Shown one piece after another: positions 9,400 through 18,471 of a stretch of 64,000 nucleotides of DNA. Made by a program: the position numbers and the translations under genes. Origin of the DNA: Butyrivibrio sp. INlla14 (GTDB lineage: Bacteria > Bacillota > Clostridia > Lachnospirales > Lachnospiraceae); the NCBI RefSeq assembly GCF_900102515.1, contig NZ_FMVS01000002.1, positions 229,289 to 293,288 on the forward strand, written 5' to 3'. Position 1 is the first letter of the stretch, and every line of letters begins with the position of its first letter. The notes beneath the pieces were generated by a model. The model was not told the origin of the DNA. It did no database searches and saw only the letters and a program-made list of their open reading frames with translations.

Positions 9400-9428
9400 T
9401 TGAGTTTTTTTGAATATTTTGCTAAAAT
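9400..9428 (+). promoter_or_regulatory. Sigma-A-type promoter of the repeat protein gene
   Basis: TTGAGT (9400-9405), a 17-base spacer and TAAAAT (9423-9428) form a near-consensus housekeeping promoter about 47 bases before the coding start. Confidence 0.7.
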
Positions 9429-9474
9429 ATTGTGGTTTCGTGTAGAAACATATGCGGAAGGAGAAATATGAAAA

Positions 9475-11286
9475 ATGAGCGAAATGAAATTTGATCCTGT
9501 TACAGGACAGCCAATCAATCAGCCAACTGCTCAGCCCGGTGTTCAGCCAGGTATGCAGCAGCCAAATATGGGGCAGCCAGTTGTAAACGGTCCTAAATTC
9601 GACCCGGTTACTGGCAAGCCAATACAGCCTGCTATGCCTCAGGGCGGAATGCAGCAGCCAAACATGCAGCAGCCAGGAGGAGCACCTAAGTTCAATCCAG
9701 TTACAGGCCAGCCTATGCAGCCTGGTATGCCTCAGAACGGAATGCCTCAGCCTGGTATGCAGAGAGGACCTGCAGCAAACGATCCTAAGTTTGATCCAGT
9801 TACAGGTCAGCCTATTCAGATGCAGCGTGTTCCACAGCAGGGTAACGGTGGAATGAAATTTGATCCTAAGACAGGCCAGCCTATGCAGCCTGGTATGCCT
9901 CAGAACGGCGGAAACAAGGGTGGCAACAAGACAGGCCTTATCCTTGGAGTAGTAATTGCCGCAGTTCTCGTTCTTGGAATTGGCGGTTTTGCACTTGCTA
10001 ATGGTTCCAAGAAGAAAGCAGCTCCTGAAATCGATGAGCCAATTGTAGAGGCTTCTATCGAAGATCCAGTCGAGGAAGAAGAAATTGCAGCTGTAGAAGC
10101 TACTTCAGAAGAAGATGCAGCTGTAGAAGCTACCACAGAAGAAACTGAAGAACCTAAGGAAGAAACAAAGGTTGCAAAGAGTAATGTAGAAGTTGATCCT
10201 TCAAGCCTCTTCTCTTTCAACTTTGACGGAACTGACTATTCACTTCCAATGCCTATCTCAGACCTTATTGCAGATGGCTGGCAGTATAATGATGATAACG
10301 ATGCCAAGAAGCAGCTTGCAACAAGCCAGGATGAATACATTTACCTTCAGGTTCCTGGTGATACATCAAGAAACCACGTAACTGTATATGTCAAGAACTT
10401 CTCTAACAATGCTATGGCTCTTGGTGACTGCTACGTTACAAAGGTAGAACTTGATGACTACACAATGCACAAGCTTGGCAAGACAGTTACAGTTCAGAAT
10501 GGTGCTATCACACTTGGTGTGAGCAAGGCTGAAGATGTAAAGGCAGTTCTTGGCGAAGCTGACAACGAGTACGACGGATCTTCAGGAAGTAAGTCTCTTA
10601 CATACTATGGTGAGCATGACAACTACGGAATCGATTCTTCTGTAAGATTCTATTTTGGCGATACCAAGTTACTCACTTCTATCAATATTGAGAACGATGT
10701 TGAGCCAGAAGACTTTGTACAGGCAGAAGTATCTGATGAAACACCTGATTACCTTTCAGCTTATGTAGAACCCAAGGAACTTGGATCAGATCCTCTCTCA
10801 GGAAACGTACAGATTGACAAGAAGGTCTATAATCTTCCTTGCCCAATGCAGAAGTTCCTTGACAATGGATGGAGCTACAATGTAAGTGATGATACTCTTG
10901 GTGCCGGACAGAGATGTCTTGTTCCTGTTTCAATCGGCGACGACAGAATTTACCTTGAGGCTGTTAACCCTATGGATTATGCAGTACATCTCAATAACAC
11001 AATTGTTGTAGCCGTACAGGTTAACGTATACAGCCGTACAAAGCTTGATTTCCAGATTCCTGGCGGAATCAACATTTCTTCAACTGATGATGATATCAAG
11101 AAGTTCCTTGAGAGCAACAAGATTGAAAACTACGAGTACAAAAAGGATTACAAGAAATACACTATTCCTCTTGATCAGAAAGATTCATTAGACAGATGTG
11201 ATAATTATATCAAGTTTGATATGGATGATGATGGAACAATAGATGGCTTCGAAGTTCAGAACTATGGCTGGTTATTGGAAGACTAA
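9475..11286 (+). CDS. Membrane protein with five KFDPVTGQP repeats and a duplicated outer domain
   Basis: A 603-residue protein of unknown function. The N-terminal 150 residues are rich in Pro, Gln, Gly and Met and carry five copies of a K-F-D/N-P-V/K-T-G-Q/K-P unit at about 5-14, 41-50, 72-81, 105-114 and 128-137. One membrane segment follows (about 153-176), then an acidic linker, then two related domains whose openings resemble each other (YSLPMPISDLIADGWQYN and YNLPCPMQKFLDNGWSYN). Predicted topology: repeat tail inside, paired domains outside. The site GGAAGGAG sits 12 bases before this ATG but only 5 before an out-of-frame ATG at 9468 that opens an 8-codon frame, so initiation may be restrained. 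Confidence 0.85.
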   Translation: MSEMKFDPVTGQPINQPTAQPGVQPGMQQPNMGQPVVNGPKFDPVTGKPIQPAMPQGGMQQPNMQQPGGAPKFNPVTGQPMQPGMPQNGMPQPGMQRGPAANDPKFDPVTGQPIQMQRVPQQGNGGMKFDPKTGQPMQPGMPQNGGNKGGNKTGLILGVVIAAVLVLGIGGFALANGSKKKAAPEIDEPIVEASIEDPVEEEEIAAVEATSEEDAAVEATTEETEEPKEETKVAKSNVEVDPSSLFSFNFDGTDYSLPMPISDLIADGWQYNDDNDAKKQLATSQDEYIYLQVPGDTSRNHVTVYVKNFSNNAMALGDCYVTKVELDDYTMHKLGKTVTVQNGAITLGVSKAEDVKAVLGEADNEYDGSSGSKSLTYYGEHDNYGIDSSVRFYFGDTKLLTSINIENDVEPEDFVQAEVSDETPDYLSAYVEPKELGSDPLSGNVQIDKKVYNLPCPMQKFLDNGWSYNVSDDTLGAGQRCLVPVSIGDDRIYLEAVNPMDYAVHLNNTIVVAVQVNVYSRTKLDFQIPGGINISSTDDDIKKFLESNKIENYEYKKDYKKYTIPLDQKDSLDRCDNYIKFDMDDDGTIDGFEVQNYGWLLED

Positions 11287-11310
11287 CATTTAAATGATAT
11301 AAAGAAAAAG

Positions 11311-11346
11311 AAAGAGATTGGATGCGTCCAATCTCTTTTCTTTTTA
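11311..11346 (+). terminator. Terminator after the repeat protein gene
   Basis: AAAGAGATTGGA pairs with TCCAATCTCTTT (12 bp) around a TGCG loop and is followed by a T-rich run. It also has A-rich sequence upstream, so it can act on both strands. Confidence 0.88.
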
Positions 11347-11396
11347 CATTCATATAGTTCATGACTTATTTCATTAATAAGTACTGCTAACATTAA

Positions 11397-11813
11397 TTAT
11401 TTATATTCATCATAGTAAGGTACTACTATGCTCTCTCCCGCCTTTATCACATCAGGATCATATAACTGATTAATACTGCAGATTTCTGACACAAAGTGCT
11501 CTAAGTCTTCATACTCCTGACTATCATAGAATCTGCCTGCAATGCTGCTAAGATTATCCCCTGCATGAACAGTTACAACCTTATAATACTTGCATTTCGG
11601 AATATAATTCTCATTCTGTGCTTCCAATTTAATAGAGTTCCTAAAGAAAAGCAAAAGAAAGATTACCGCAGTTACAAATAGTGCCAATACCATTTTCTGG
11701 CGTCTTACTATCCTTAGTCTTCTCTTCTTATTCTCGTATATCCTAAGTTCACTCTTTGATAAAAACCTTGGATCATTATAAAGACTTGCTGCTTCCATCA
11801 ATGCCTTTGTCAT
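11397..11813 (-). CDS. Membrane-anchored LysM-domain protein
   Basis: A 138-residue protein with a basic N-terminal region, one membrane segment (about 41-60) and a C-terminal LysM domain (about 80-135, from VVTVHAGDNLSSIAGRFY to AGESIVVPYYDE) that binds peptidoglycan. The layout resembles the small YneA-like cell-division inhibitors of Firmicutes, but no lexA or nearby SOS gene supports that role. A TTTGGAGG ribosome site precedes the ATG. It lies downstream of rho but beyond a long terminator hairpin, so it is probably its own unit. Confidence 0.82.
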   Translation of the reverse strand: MTKALMEAASLYNDPRFLSKSELRIYENKKRRLRIVRRQKMVLALFVTAVIFLLLFFRNSIKLEAQNENYIPKCKYYKVVTVHAGDNLSSIAGRFYDSQEYEDLEHFVSEICSINQLYDPDVIKAGESIVVPYYDEYK

Positions 11814-11834
11814 AACACTTTACCTCCAAAATAA

Positions 11835-11899
11835 AGAAAAAACCTTGTGCAACAATACATACCCTTCATTTCTGATAGGTATATATTGCCACACAAGGT
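11835..11899 (-). terminator. Long terminator hairpin after rho
   Basis: On the minus strand ACCTTGTG and CACAAGGT form the base of a stem of over 20 pairs (with wobbles and small mismatches, the upper arms being GGCAATATATACC and GGTATGTATTGTTG), followed by TTTTTT. It lies between the rho stop and the LysM gene start. Confidence 0.85.
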
Positions 11900-11928
11900 G
11901 GTCATTATTTTGGACAGCTCAAAGCATG

Positions 11929-13422
11929 TTAAAATCTAACTTGTTTCTCTACCATGCGAACAAACTCAGTATTGTTCCTGGTCTTGGAGAAGAGGTTGAT
12001 ACACTGGTCTACTGCATCATCAGCCTTCATGCCATTGAAGCCCTTTCTCAGGCTATTGATAGCCGCAAGCTCTTCTGGTGTAAGAAGAAGATCCTCTCTT
12101 CTGGTACTGGACTTAGGAATATTGATAGCAGGGAAGATTCTCTTCTCCTGAAGCTTTCTATCAAGAACCATTTCCATGTTACCAGTTCCCTTGAATTCCT
12201 CGTAGATAACATCATCCATCTTGGAACCTGTCTCAATAAGAGCAGTTGCAAGAATTGTAAGACTTCCGCCCTCTCTCATATTTCTGGCAGCGCCAAAGAA
12301 TTTCTTGGGCATATGAAGCGCTGCTGGGTCAAGACCACCAGAAAGTGTTCTTCCTGAAGGAGGAACAACAATATTATAGGCACGTGTAAGTCTTGTAATA
12401 GAATCAAGAAGAATTGCTACATCCTTGCCATGTTCAACAAGGCGTTTTGCTCTCTCCATAACCATCTCTGCTACTCTCTTGTGATGCTCAGGAAGTTCAT
12501 CGAAAGTTGAGTAAATAACTTCTGCGTTAGGGCCCTCGATTGACTCCTTGATATCAGTAACTTCCTCTGGTCTCTCATCGATCAGGAGAATAATAAGATG
12601 GATATTACTGTCATTTCTAAGAATTGACTTGGCAACTTCCTTGAGAAGTGTAGTCTTACCAGCCTTAGGAGGTGATACAATCATACCTCTCTGTCCCTTA
12701 CCAATAGGGCTTATAAGATCCATGATTCTCATTGCCACAGAACTTCCAGGCTGCTCAAGCTTAATTCTGGAATTTGGGAAAATAGGTGTCATGTTCTCAA
12801 AGTTCCATCTTCCCATAGCAACTTCTGGTCTGTATCCATTTACTGAATCAAGTCTTGAAAGAGCTGCAAATTTATCAGTCTCCTTCTTGGCTCTGCATCT
12901 TCCCTTTAAGATATCACCAGTCTTAAGATTAAATTTTCTGATAAGGCTTGGAGCAACGTATACATCATTTTCTCCAGGAAGATAATTCTCACATCTGATG
13001 AATCCATAGCCGTCCTGCATAACTTCAAGGATACCATTTGCGTCATCACCATCTGCAAGCTCTTCTGCCTCTTCCCTTGCTCCTTCTGAAGTAGGAGCTG
13101 CATCCTTAGTCTTTTCTGGTCTGTCAACTCTTTCAGGTTTCTCAGCCTTAGGAGCCTCTTTGCGCTCAACCGCCTCACCTCTGCTAAAAGCTTCCTTGTT
13201 ATTTGTCACAACAATGTTTTTCTTCTTATGAAGTGGCTTCTTTTCCTCTGAAGCAGTCTCTTTTTCCTGAGATTCAGTCTTTTTAGCAGCTTCCTTCTCA
13301 TCAAGTTCGCACATAAGGTCTATGATTTCAGACTTCTTAAGTGCTGTAGCGCCCTTAATGCCACGCTTTTTGGCAATGTCACGAAGGTCATTAAGTTTAA
13401 GTGTTTCGTATCTTTCTCTCAA
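11929..13422 (-). CDS. rho: Transcription termination factor Rho
   Basis: A 497-residue Rho, the hexameric RNA helicase that ends transcription. It has an N-terminal Rho_N helix bundle (about 1-45), a charged insertion rich in Lys/Glu (about 45-120), a cold-shock-like RNA-binding domain (about 125-200, with [19 protein letters not shown]) and the RecA-type ATPase domain with Walker [13 protein letters not shown] and Walker [17 protein letters not shown]. The insertion makes it longer than the Escherichia coli protein, which is common in this order. The start is a TTG at 13422, five bases after GGAG; no ATG fits as well. The leader of about 130 bases is AT-rich. Confidence 0.96.
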   Translation of the reverse strand: MRERYETLKLNDLRDIAKKRGIKGATALKKSEIIDLMCELDEKEAAKKTESQEKETASEEKKPLHKKKNIVVTNNKEAFSRGEAVERKEAPKAEKPERVDRPEKTKDAAPTSEGAREEAEELADGDDANGILEVMQDGYGFIRCENYLPGENDVYVAPSLIRKFNLKTGDILKGRCRAKKETDKFAALSRLDSVNGYRPEVAMGRWNFENMTPIFPNSRIKLEQPGSSVAMRIMDLISPIGKGQRGMIVSPPKAGKTTLLKEVAKSILRNDSNIHLIILLIDERPEEVTDIKESIEGPNAEVIYSTFDELPEHHKRVAEMVMERAKRLVEHGKDVAILLDSITRLTRAYNIVVPPSGRTLSGGLDPAALHMPKKFFGAARNMREGGSLTILATALIETGSKMDDVIYEEFKGTGNMEMVLDRKLQEKRIFPAINIPKSSTRREDLLLTPEELAAINSLRKGFNGMKADDAVDQCINLFSKTRNNTEFVRMVEKQVRF

Positions 13423-13574
13423 AATATCTCCATTTCCGTGGGCAACTATCTACACCACACATAATATATAAAACTCTAGTTCAATGGGATTAATAAACGA
13501 CCGCAAATCATTGCATTTGTTTAAGAACTAAAACGATATGTCTTGTGGTATATTACATCATTATTATTTTTTAG

Positions 13575-14423
13575 TCAACTATATTTTTTTATTTGTTCCA
13601 AAATATTTTCAGGAACGAACAATTTGCCCATGCCAACCCCCAGATCTATCTTGGGTTTATTGTCTCCATGGAAGTCAGATCCTCCACTTATAAGTAGGCC
13701 ATGGCGCTCTGCAAGTTCCTTCATCTGTCTTTCTTCGTATGCTTCATAGGTTGAATAGATAGCTTCAAGTCCTGCAAGTCCTACCTCCATAAGACGAACT
13801 ACAAGGGCTTCTAACTTAGCATCACTCATATGATATAAAACAGGGTGAGCCAGAATAGGAACTCCGCCATTTTTAACAATGGCTTCAATTGCCATTTCAG
13901 GAGTAATATTTTCTCTTGGTACATAATAGGGGCAGTCATCTCCTATGAATCTGTCAAATACTTCCTGTTTGCTTGATACATAGCCCTTTTCCAGCATGTA
14001 CTTAGCAAAGTGAGCTCTTGTTATAACTGTCTTTGGAAACATCTCAGTAAGTATTTCATAGCTGATGTCTATACCTGCCTCATCACGCAGTTTCTCGCAC
14101 ATCTTTATATTTCTCTGGATTCTGGAATTCATGTAGGAATCGATAGTATCAAGAAACTCCTGATCCTTGTAGTTCACATAAAGACCAACTACATGGACAT
14201 CTTTTCCCTCATTTACAGTTGAAAACTCAATTCCTGGCACAAACTCCATGTCAGGATATTTTTCTTTTACGTAAGTATCTGCTCTCTCTAGCCCCTTTAC
14301 CGTATCATGATCAGTAAGAGCAATCGCTGCAAGCCCCTTTTCATGGGCATAGTCCATAAGCTCTTCAACGCTAAAAGTTCCGTCAGAGCAGGTTGAATGT
14401 GTATGTAAATCTATAGCTTTCAT
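13575..14423 (-). CDS. PHP-domain phosphoesterase
   Basis: A PHP-family metal-dependent phosphoesterase of about 282 residues. Metal-binding motifs are all visible: DLHTHSTCSDG at the N-terminus, ALTDHDTV, FVPGIEFS, ILAHPVLYH and SGGSDFHGDNKP near the C-terminus. Relatives (TrpH/YciV type) remove phosphate from 3',5'-nucleoside bisphosphates or short RNA ends in the cytosol, so a nucleotide salvage role is likely. The ATG at 14423 is preferred because GGAG lies 7 bases upstream. The gene follows a HAD phosphatase gene by 67 bases. Confidence 0.9.
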   Translation of the reverse strand: MKAIDLHTHSTCSDGTFSVEELMDYAHEKGLAAIALTDHDTVKGLERADTYVKEKYPDMEFVPGIEFSTVNEGKDVHVVGLYVNYKDQEFLDTIDSYMNSRIQRNIKMCEKLRDEAGIDISYEILTEMFPKTVITRAHFAKYMLEKGYVSSKQEVFDRFIGDDCPYYVPRENITPEMAIEAIVKNGGVPILAHPVLYHMSDAKLEALVVRLMEVGLAGLEAIYSTYEAYEERQMKELAERHGLLISGGSDFHGDNKPKIDLGVGMGKLFVPENILEQIKKYS

Positions 14424-14490
14424 CAAATTTCTCCTATTGTCATTTATTCCCGTACTCTTCCAAATACAGAGATAAAATCAGTCTTTTTAA

Positions 14491-15297
14491 TCAAATAGCA
14501 TCCAAAATAAACCGGGCAAGACCATCATGATTGTTATCTTCACTAGTTATAACATCTGCGCTTTTCTTGACCAGGTCTGTTCCATTTATCATGGCAATTC
14601 CGCAGCCTGCTGCTTCTATCATTGAAATGTCGTTCTGTTCATCACCAGCAGCATAAGTGTTCTCTACAGGAATTCCCAAGATGTCTGCAAGTCTTTTTAC
14701 TGCACTTCCCTTTCCGGCTTCTGATGGGAATATCTCCATGTAATAAGGATTAGAATACAAAAGAGTAAGTTTCCCTTTTGTAAGTTCATGAAGGGCTTTT
14801 CTAAATCTCTCCTGCTTGTCATGGTCATGAAGCTCAATTGCAATCATTTTGGAGGGAGCCGTTTTCAAATATGGCATCACATCATCTGCAACTATAAGCG
14901 GTGTCTTAATAACCCTTCTGTAATAGTCCATGCACTCCCCATCATGTCTTGATACGATATGAGTCTCGTTATATGTATGGCAATGGATTCCATACTCCTC
15001 GGCCAGATCAAGGATCTGTGGCACCATTTCAAGAGGCACTCCCGTCTTATAAACGTATTTATCTTCATCTACGCTATATATCTCTGTTCCGTTAGAGCCG
15101 CATAAAAAACTTCCCTTAAAATCAAGTCCAAGGCCATTATAAACTGCCTTGGCAGAATCAATTGCTCTTCCTGTATTGATGCAAAAGTGGTTGCCTGCAT
15201 CTGTAAATTTCCTGAGAGCCTCCATGGTTTTTGGGGTAATGACCTTGTCTTTATTAAGTAGTGTCCCATCAAGGTCGAAGAAAAAAATCTTACTCAC
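14491..15297 (-). CDS. HAD-superfamily phosphatase, Cof type
   Basis: A 268-residue cytosolic Cof-type HAD hydrolase. Motif I is FFDLDGTLLNKD with the nucleophilic Asp, motif II the Thr in CINTGRA, motif III the Lys in GKGSAVKRLADILG and motif IV GDEQNDISMIEAAG. The long C2 cap between motifs II and III marks the Cof group, which removes phosphate from sugar phosphates, pyridoxal phosphate or flavins; the substrate cannot be read from sequence. The start is a GTG at 15297 with GGAG somewhat far upstream (13 bases). Confidence 0.92.
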   Translation of the reverse strand: MSKIFFFDLDGTLLNKDKVITPKTMEALRKFTDAGNHFCINTGRAIDSAKAVYNGLGLDFKGSFLCGSNGTEIYSVDEDKYVYKTGVPLEMVPQILDLAEEYGIHCHTYNETHIVSRHDGECMDYYRRVIKTPLIVADDVMPYLKTAPSKMIAIELHDHDKQERFRKALHELTKGKLTLLYSNPYYMEIFPSEAGKGSAVKRLADILGIPVENTYAAGDEQNDISMIEAAGCGIAMINGTDLVKKSADVITSEDNNHDGLARFILDAI

Positions 15298-15356
15298 GAA
15301 AATATAAAATCTCCAATCATAATTTGTGTCAGTACGCTAATTGCTGCCTATAAACG

Positions 15357-15395
15357 AACAAAGTCTTTACCTGCTGTTTCAAAACAGGTAAAGAC
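15357..15395 (-). terminator. Terminator after the polyphosphate operon
   Basis: On the minus strand GTCTTTACCTG pairs perfectly with CAGGTAAAGAC (11 bp) across an 11-base loop and is followed by TTTGTT. It lies 22 bases after the stop of the small acidic protein gene. Confidence 0.78.
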
Positions 15396-15416
15396 CAAAT
15401 AGCAAAACAATAGGCG

Positions 15417-15671
15417 TCATCCCTCAACTATAAGGTATCTGCCATCTCCAATATCAAAAACCTCATCGGCATCAAGCACATTGCTGCCTTCCGTATCAAC
15501 TCCGGTCTCCTCAAAATATTCTTCTACCTCATCGACACCATCGACAACCACAGCCATACAGTCCTCAAGGAAGGCCTCGGCCTCCTCCATATTCGATGCT
15601 ACATCCTCAGGGAAAAGCTGACCCTGATTCTCCAAAAAACATCTAAGAACTGCTTCATCATATTCGTGCAT
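15417..15671 (-). CDS. Small acidic protein of unknown function
   Basis: An 84-residue, strongly acidic soluble protein (many Glu and Asp, calculated by eye as far more acidic than basic). No known domain is recognised. It starts 21 bases after the maf stop on the same strand with an AGGA-type site, and is the last gene before a terminator, so it is co-transcribed with ppx, ppk and maf. Conservation of such a gene beside maf would suggest a link, but the function is unknown. Confidence 0.75.
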   Translation of the reverse strand: MHEYDEAVLRCFLENQGQLFPEDVASNMEEAEAFLEDCMAVVVDGVDEVEEYFEETGVDTEGSNVLDADEVFDIGDGRYLIVEG

Positions 15672-15692
15672 AAAAAGTCCTCCGTAACTTCT

Positions 15693-16280
15693 TTATAATA
15701 GCCGTAATTTCTGCATTTCGTGATAGAGCCTCGCTATTGGAAGTCCAACAACATTATAGTAATCGCCTCTGATACCATTTATAAAGATTGCAAACTGTCC
15801 CTGGACTCCGTAGCCTCCTGCCTTGTCGTCCGGTTCTCCTGTAGCAACATAGTCAAGTATCTCCTGCTCTGTCATAGGTGCTACATCCACAAAGGTTTCC
15901 TCGTGGAAGGTAAAGCTCTTTTCCTTGCCCTCTTCATCTGTGTAGAAGCATGTAACTCCAGTAAACACGGAATGGGCATTTCCTGATAAGTTCCTTATCA
16001 TATCCGCAGCGTCGTTGCGGTTCTTGGGTTTTCCAAGCACTTTACGATTATATGATACAACGGTGTCTGCGCCGATTACAACTAGTCTATCTGTATCATT
16101 CGTTAAAATTTTGTGAAAAATCTCGGAAGCTTTTTGAAAAGACAACTCCTCAACAATCTTACTTGGATCATCGGAGTTTATTATCTCCTCTCCCTGTGCA
16201 GGGATAACTTCGTACTCCGGGATTACCTTTGAAAGCAGCTCTTTTCTTCTAGGAGATCCCGATGCTAAAACATATCTCAT
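15693..16280 (-). CDS. maf: Maf-like nucleotide pyrophosphatase
   Basis: A 195-residue Maf/Ham1-type protein. The N-terminal signature ASGSPRRKELLSK and the VIGADTVV motif are characteristic. Maf proteins hydrolyse non-canonical or house nucleoside triphosphates (dTTP/UTP class) to monophosphates and are linked to control of septum formation. The start lies 13 bases after the ppk stop. The length is typical. Placement inside a polyphosphate operon suggests nucleotide and polyphosphate turnover are expressed together. Confidence 0.93.
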   Translation of the reverse strand: MRYVLASGSPRRKELLSKVIPEYEVIPAQGEEIINSDDPSKIVEELSFQKASEIFHKILTNDTDRLVVIGADTVVSYNRKVLGKPKNRNDAADMIRNLSGNAHSVFTGVTCFYTDEEGKEKSFTFHEETFVDVAPMTEQEILDYVATGEPDDKAGGYGVQGQFAIFINGIRGDYYNVVGLPIARLYHEMQKLRLL

Positions 16281-16293
16281 ATCTTTCTTTCCT

Positions 16294-18453
16294 TTAAACC
16301 TTCATTTCCGGTATAAACACCCTTGAATTCTGAGTGCTTAAAACCTTAGAATTTCGAACAGCTTCATCTCCAAACTGTTTCTGGGAATTAACCCTTTCTG
16401 ATGCATCAAGCTTCTTATTATCAACCTTGATATAATTGCCATTTTCGTCCATAACATGAGCCTTGTCGGTATCTGCAAGCTCAACTGACAAAATGTGCCA
16501 TAGTTTCTCACGCAGTTTCTCATTCTCAACAGGGAAAAGAATCTCCACGCGCCTTTCCAGGTTTCGCGGCATCCAGTCCGCGCTACTTGCGTAGTACTCA
16601 GGAATTCCGCCATTTTCAAAATAGAATATCCTGCTATGTTCAAGGTAATTGCCAACTATTGATCTGACTGTGATATTCTCACTAACTCCGGGAATTCCTG
16701 TCCTAAGACAGCATATACCTCTTACTATAAGATCAATCTTAACTCCCATTGAGCTTGCCTTGTAGAGCTCCGCAATAACATCCTTGTGGCATATTGAATT
16801 CATCTTGGCAATGATTCTTGCGCTCTCACCATTTTTAGCATGCTCTTCTTCTCTTTTTATAAGGTCAATTATCCTGTCCTTGAGCCATAAAGGTGCCAGG
16901 GAGAGTTTATTCCAGCCAAGAGGTTCAGAATATCCTGAGAGCATATTAAACACAGCTGTAGCGTCCTCGCCAAATGCGGGAGCACAGGTAAAAAGACCTA
17001 CATCTGTATACTGCTTGGCTGTGGAATCATTGTAGTTACCAGTAGCAAGATGAACATATCTCTTTATTCCGTCATCTTCTCTTCTGACAACAAGAGTAAT
17101 CTTACAGTGGGTCTTAAGGCCAACAAGTCCATAGATAACGTGACATCCGGCTTTTTCAAGCATCTTGGCCCAGACTATATTGTTTTCCTCATCAAATCTG
17201 GCCTTGAGCTCAACTAGAACAGTCACCTGTTTGCCATTGTCAGCTGCCTTGGCCAGGGCTGCAATGATAGGCGAATTACCACTTACTCTGTAAAGAGTCT
17301 GCTTGATAGCCAGTACATCCGGGTCTACAGCAGCTCTTTCTACAAACTTGACGACATTTTCAAAGGTCTCATAGGGGTGATGCATCAGAATATCGCCCTT
17401 ACTGATGACTTCAAATATATTGTCGTCCTGCTCAAACTCAGGTACTGGTGCAGGAGCATTATACCTGTGTTCTTTTAGATGGTCAAATCCCTCAAGCTTA
17501 TACATCTTCATAAGAAAAGTCAGATCCAGCGGCCCGTCTATGTTATAAATCTCATTTTCTTCAACATTTAGTTCATCAGTAATGAGCTTTAAAAGCTTTT
17601 TATTTATGCCAGCTTCAACTTCAAGTCTAATTGCCTGCCCCCACTGACGGCGTTTTATCTGTTTTTCAATCTCTTTTAAAAGATCCTCCGCCTCATCCTC
17701 GTCAATAGACAGATCGGCATTTCTACCAACTCTGTAGGGCGAACTTGTAATAACATCATAGTTTAAAAAGAGCCTTGAAATATTCTTCTGTATTATATCC
17801 TCCAAAAAGATAACCTTGCGGACAGAATCTTCACCGCCGTTTCCAGGTATTTCAAGAACTCTTGGAAGTACGTTTGGGACCTGCACGGTAGCAAAATCGA
17901 CGTCATCTTTGCCCTCTTTTTTCTTAAGAAGAGCTGCTATATTCAAGGTCTTATTTCTGATAAGAGGAAATGGCCTTGAGGAATCGACAGCCATCGGTGT
18001 CAGAACAGGATACACAAATTCATCAAAATACCTGTCCACATACTCCCTGTCTTTACCTATAAGATCTTCTGCCTTGCAGATCATAAGCCCATTTGCCAAA
18101 AGAGCTGGCACAAGCTCTTTATTGTAGATCTCATACTGCTTGTCTACAAAGTCATGAACATGCCTTAGAACCTCTTCAAGCTGCTCAGTAGCTGTCATGC
18201 CAGCTATATCAAGCTTTTTGTAATCTGCATTTATCATGTCTTTGAGGGATGCAACTCTGACCATAAAAAATTCATCAAGATTGCTGGCAGAGATGCTTAG
18301 AAACTTAAGTTTCTCAAATAAAGGATTATCAGAATCCTCAGCCTCTGACAGGACTCTTTCATTAAACTTAAGCCAGCTAAGCTCCCTGTTTATGTAGTAT
18401 TTAGGATTTTCAAAATCTGCACTTTTTTTGTTTTTCTCTTTTATCTTTGCCAT
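16294..18453 (-). CDS. ppk1: Polyphosphate kinase 1
   Basis: A 719-residue RNA-degradosome-type polyphosphate kinase that polymerises the terminal phosphate of ATP into polyphosphate at the membrane face. The N-terminal helical domain (YINRELSWLKFNERVLSEAED), the head domain and the two phospholipase-D-like C-terminal domains are intact. The autophosphorylated His lies in LKTHCKITLVVRR, and the ATGNYNDSTAKQYTDVGLF motif follows. The gene follows ppx by 18 bases and precedes maf by 13, forming one operon. Confidence 0.96.
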   Translation of the reverse strand: MAKIKEKNKKSADFENPKYYINRELSWLKFNERVLSEAEDSDNPLFEKLKFLSISASNLDEFFMVRVASLKDMINADYKKLDIAGMTATEQLEEVLRHVHDFVDKQYEIYNKELVPALLANGLMICKAEDLIGKDREYVDRYFDEFVYPVLTPMAVDSSRPFPLIRNKTLNIAALLKKKEGKDDVDFATVQVPNVLPRVLEIPGNGGEDSVRKVIFLEDIIQKNISRLFLNYDVITSSPYRVGRNADLSIDEDEAEDLLKEIEKQIKRRQWGQAIRLEVEAGINKKLLKLITDELNVEENEIYNIDGPLDLTFLMKMYKLEGFDHLKEHRYNAPAPVPEFEQDDNIFEVISKGDILMHHPYETFENVVKFVERAAVDPDVLAIKQTLYRVSGNSPIIAALAKAADNGKQVTVLVELKARFDEENNIVWAKMLEKAGCHVIYGLVGLKTHCKITLVVRREDDGIKRYVHLATGNYNDSTAKQYTDVGLFTCAPAFGEDATAVFNMLSGYSEPLGWNKLSLAPLWLKDRIIDLIKREEEHAKNGESARIIAKMNSICHKDVIAELYKASSMGVKIDLIVRGICCLRTGIPGVSENITVRSIVGNYLEHSRIFYFENGGIPEYYASSADWMPRNLERRVEILFPVENEKLREKLWHILSVELADTDKAHVMDENGNYIKVDNKKLDASERVNSQKQFGDEAVRNSKVLSTQNSRVFIPEMKV

Positions 18454-18471
18454 AAATAACCCCTCGATTTC

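Larger units (their letters stand above)
8939..9474. other. Long AT-rich intergenic region between divergent genes
   Basis: A 536-base region between the sugar-binding lipoprotein (minus) and the repeat protein (plus), with no open frame. It holds the LacI/CcpA-like palindrome at 9183-9192, a related CG-centred half at about 9231-9247, and the plus-strand promoter at 9400-9428. The rest is A+T-rich with no further clear structure. Confidence 0.6.

Noticed and set aside
11845..12357. A 170-codon plus-strand frame opposite the rho gene
   Set aside because: It runs antisense through conserved rho sequence and starts inside the terminator hairpin; no ribosome site; it is a shadow frame.
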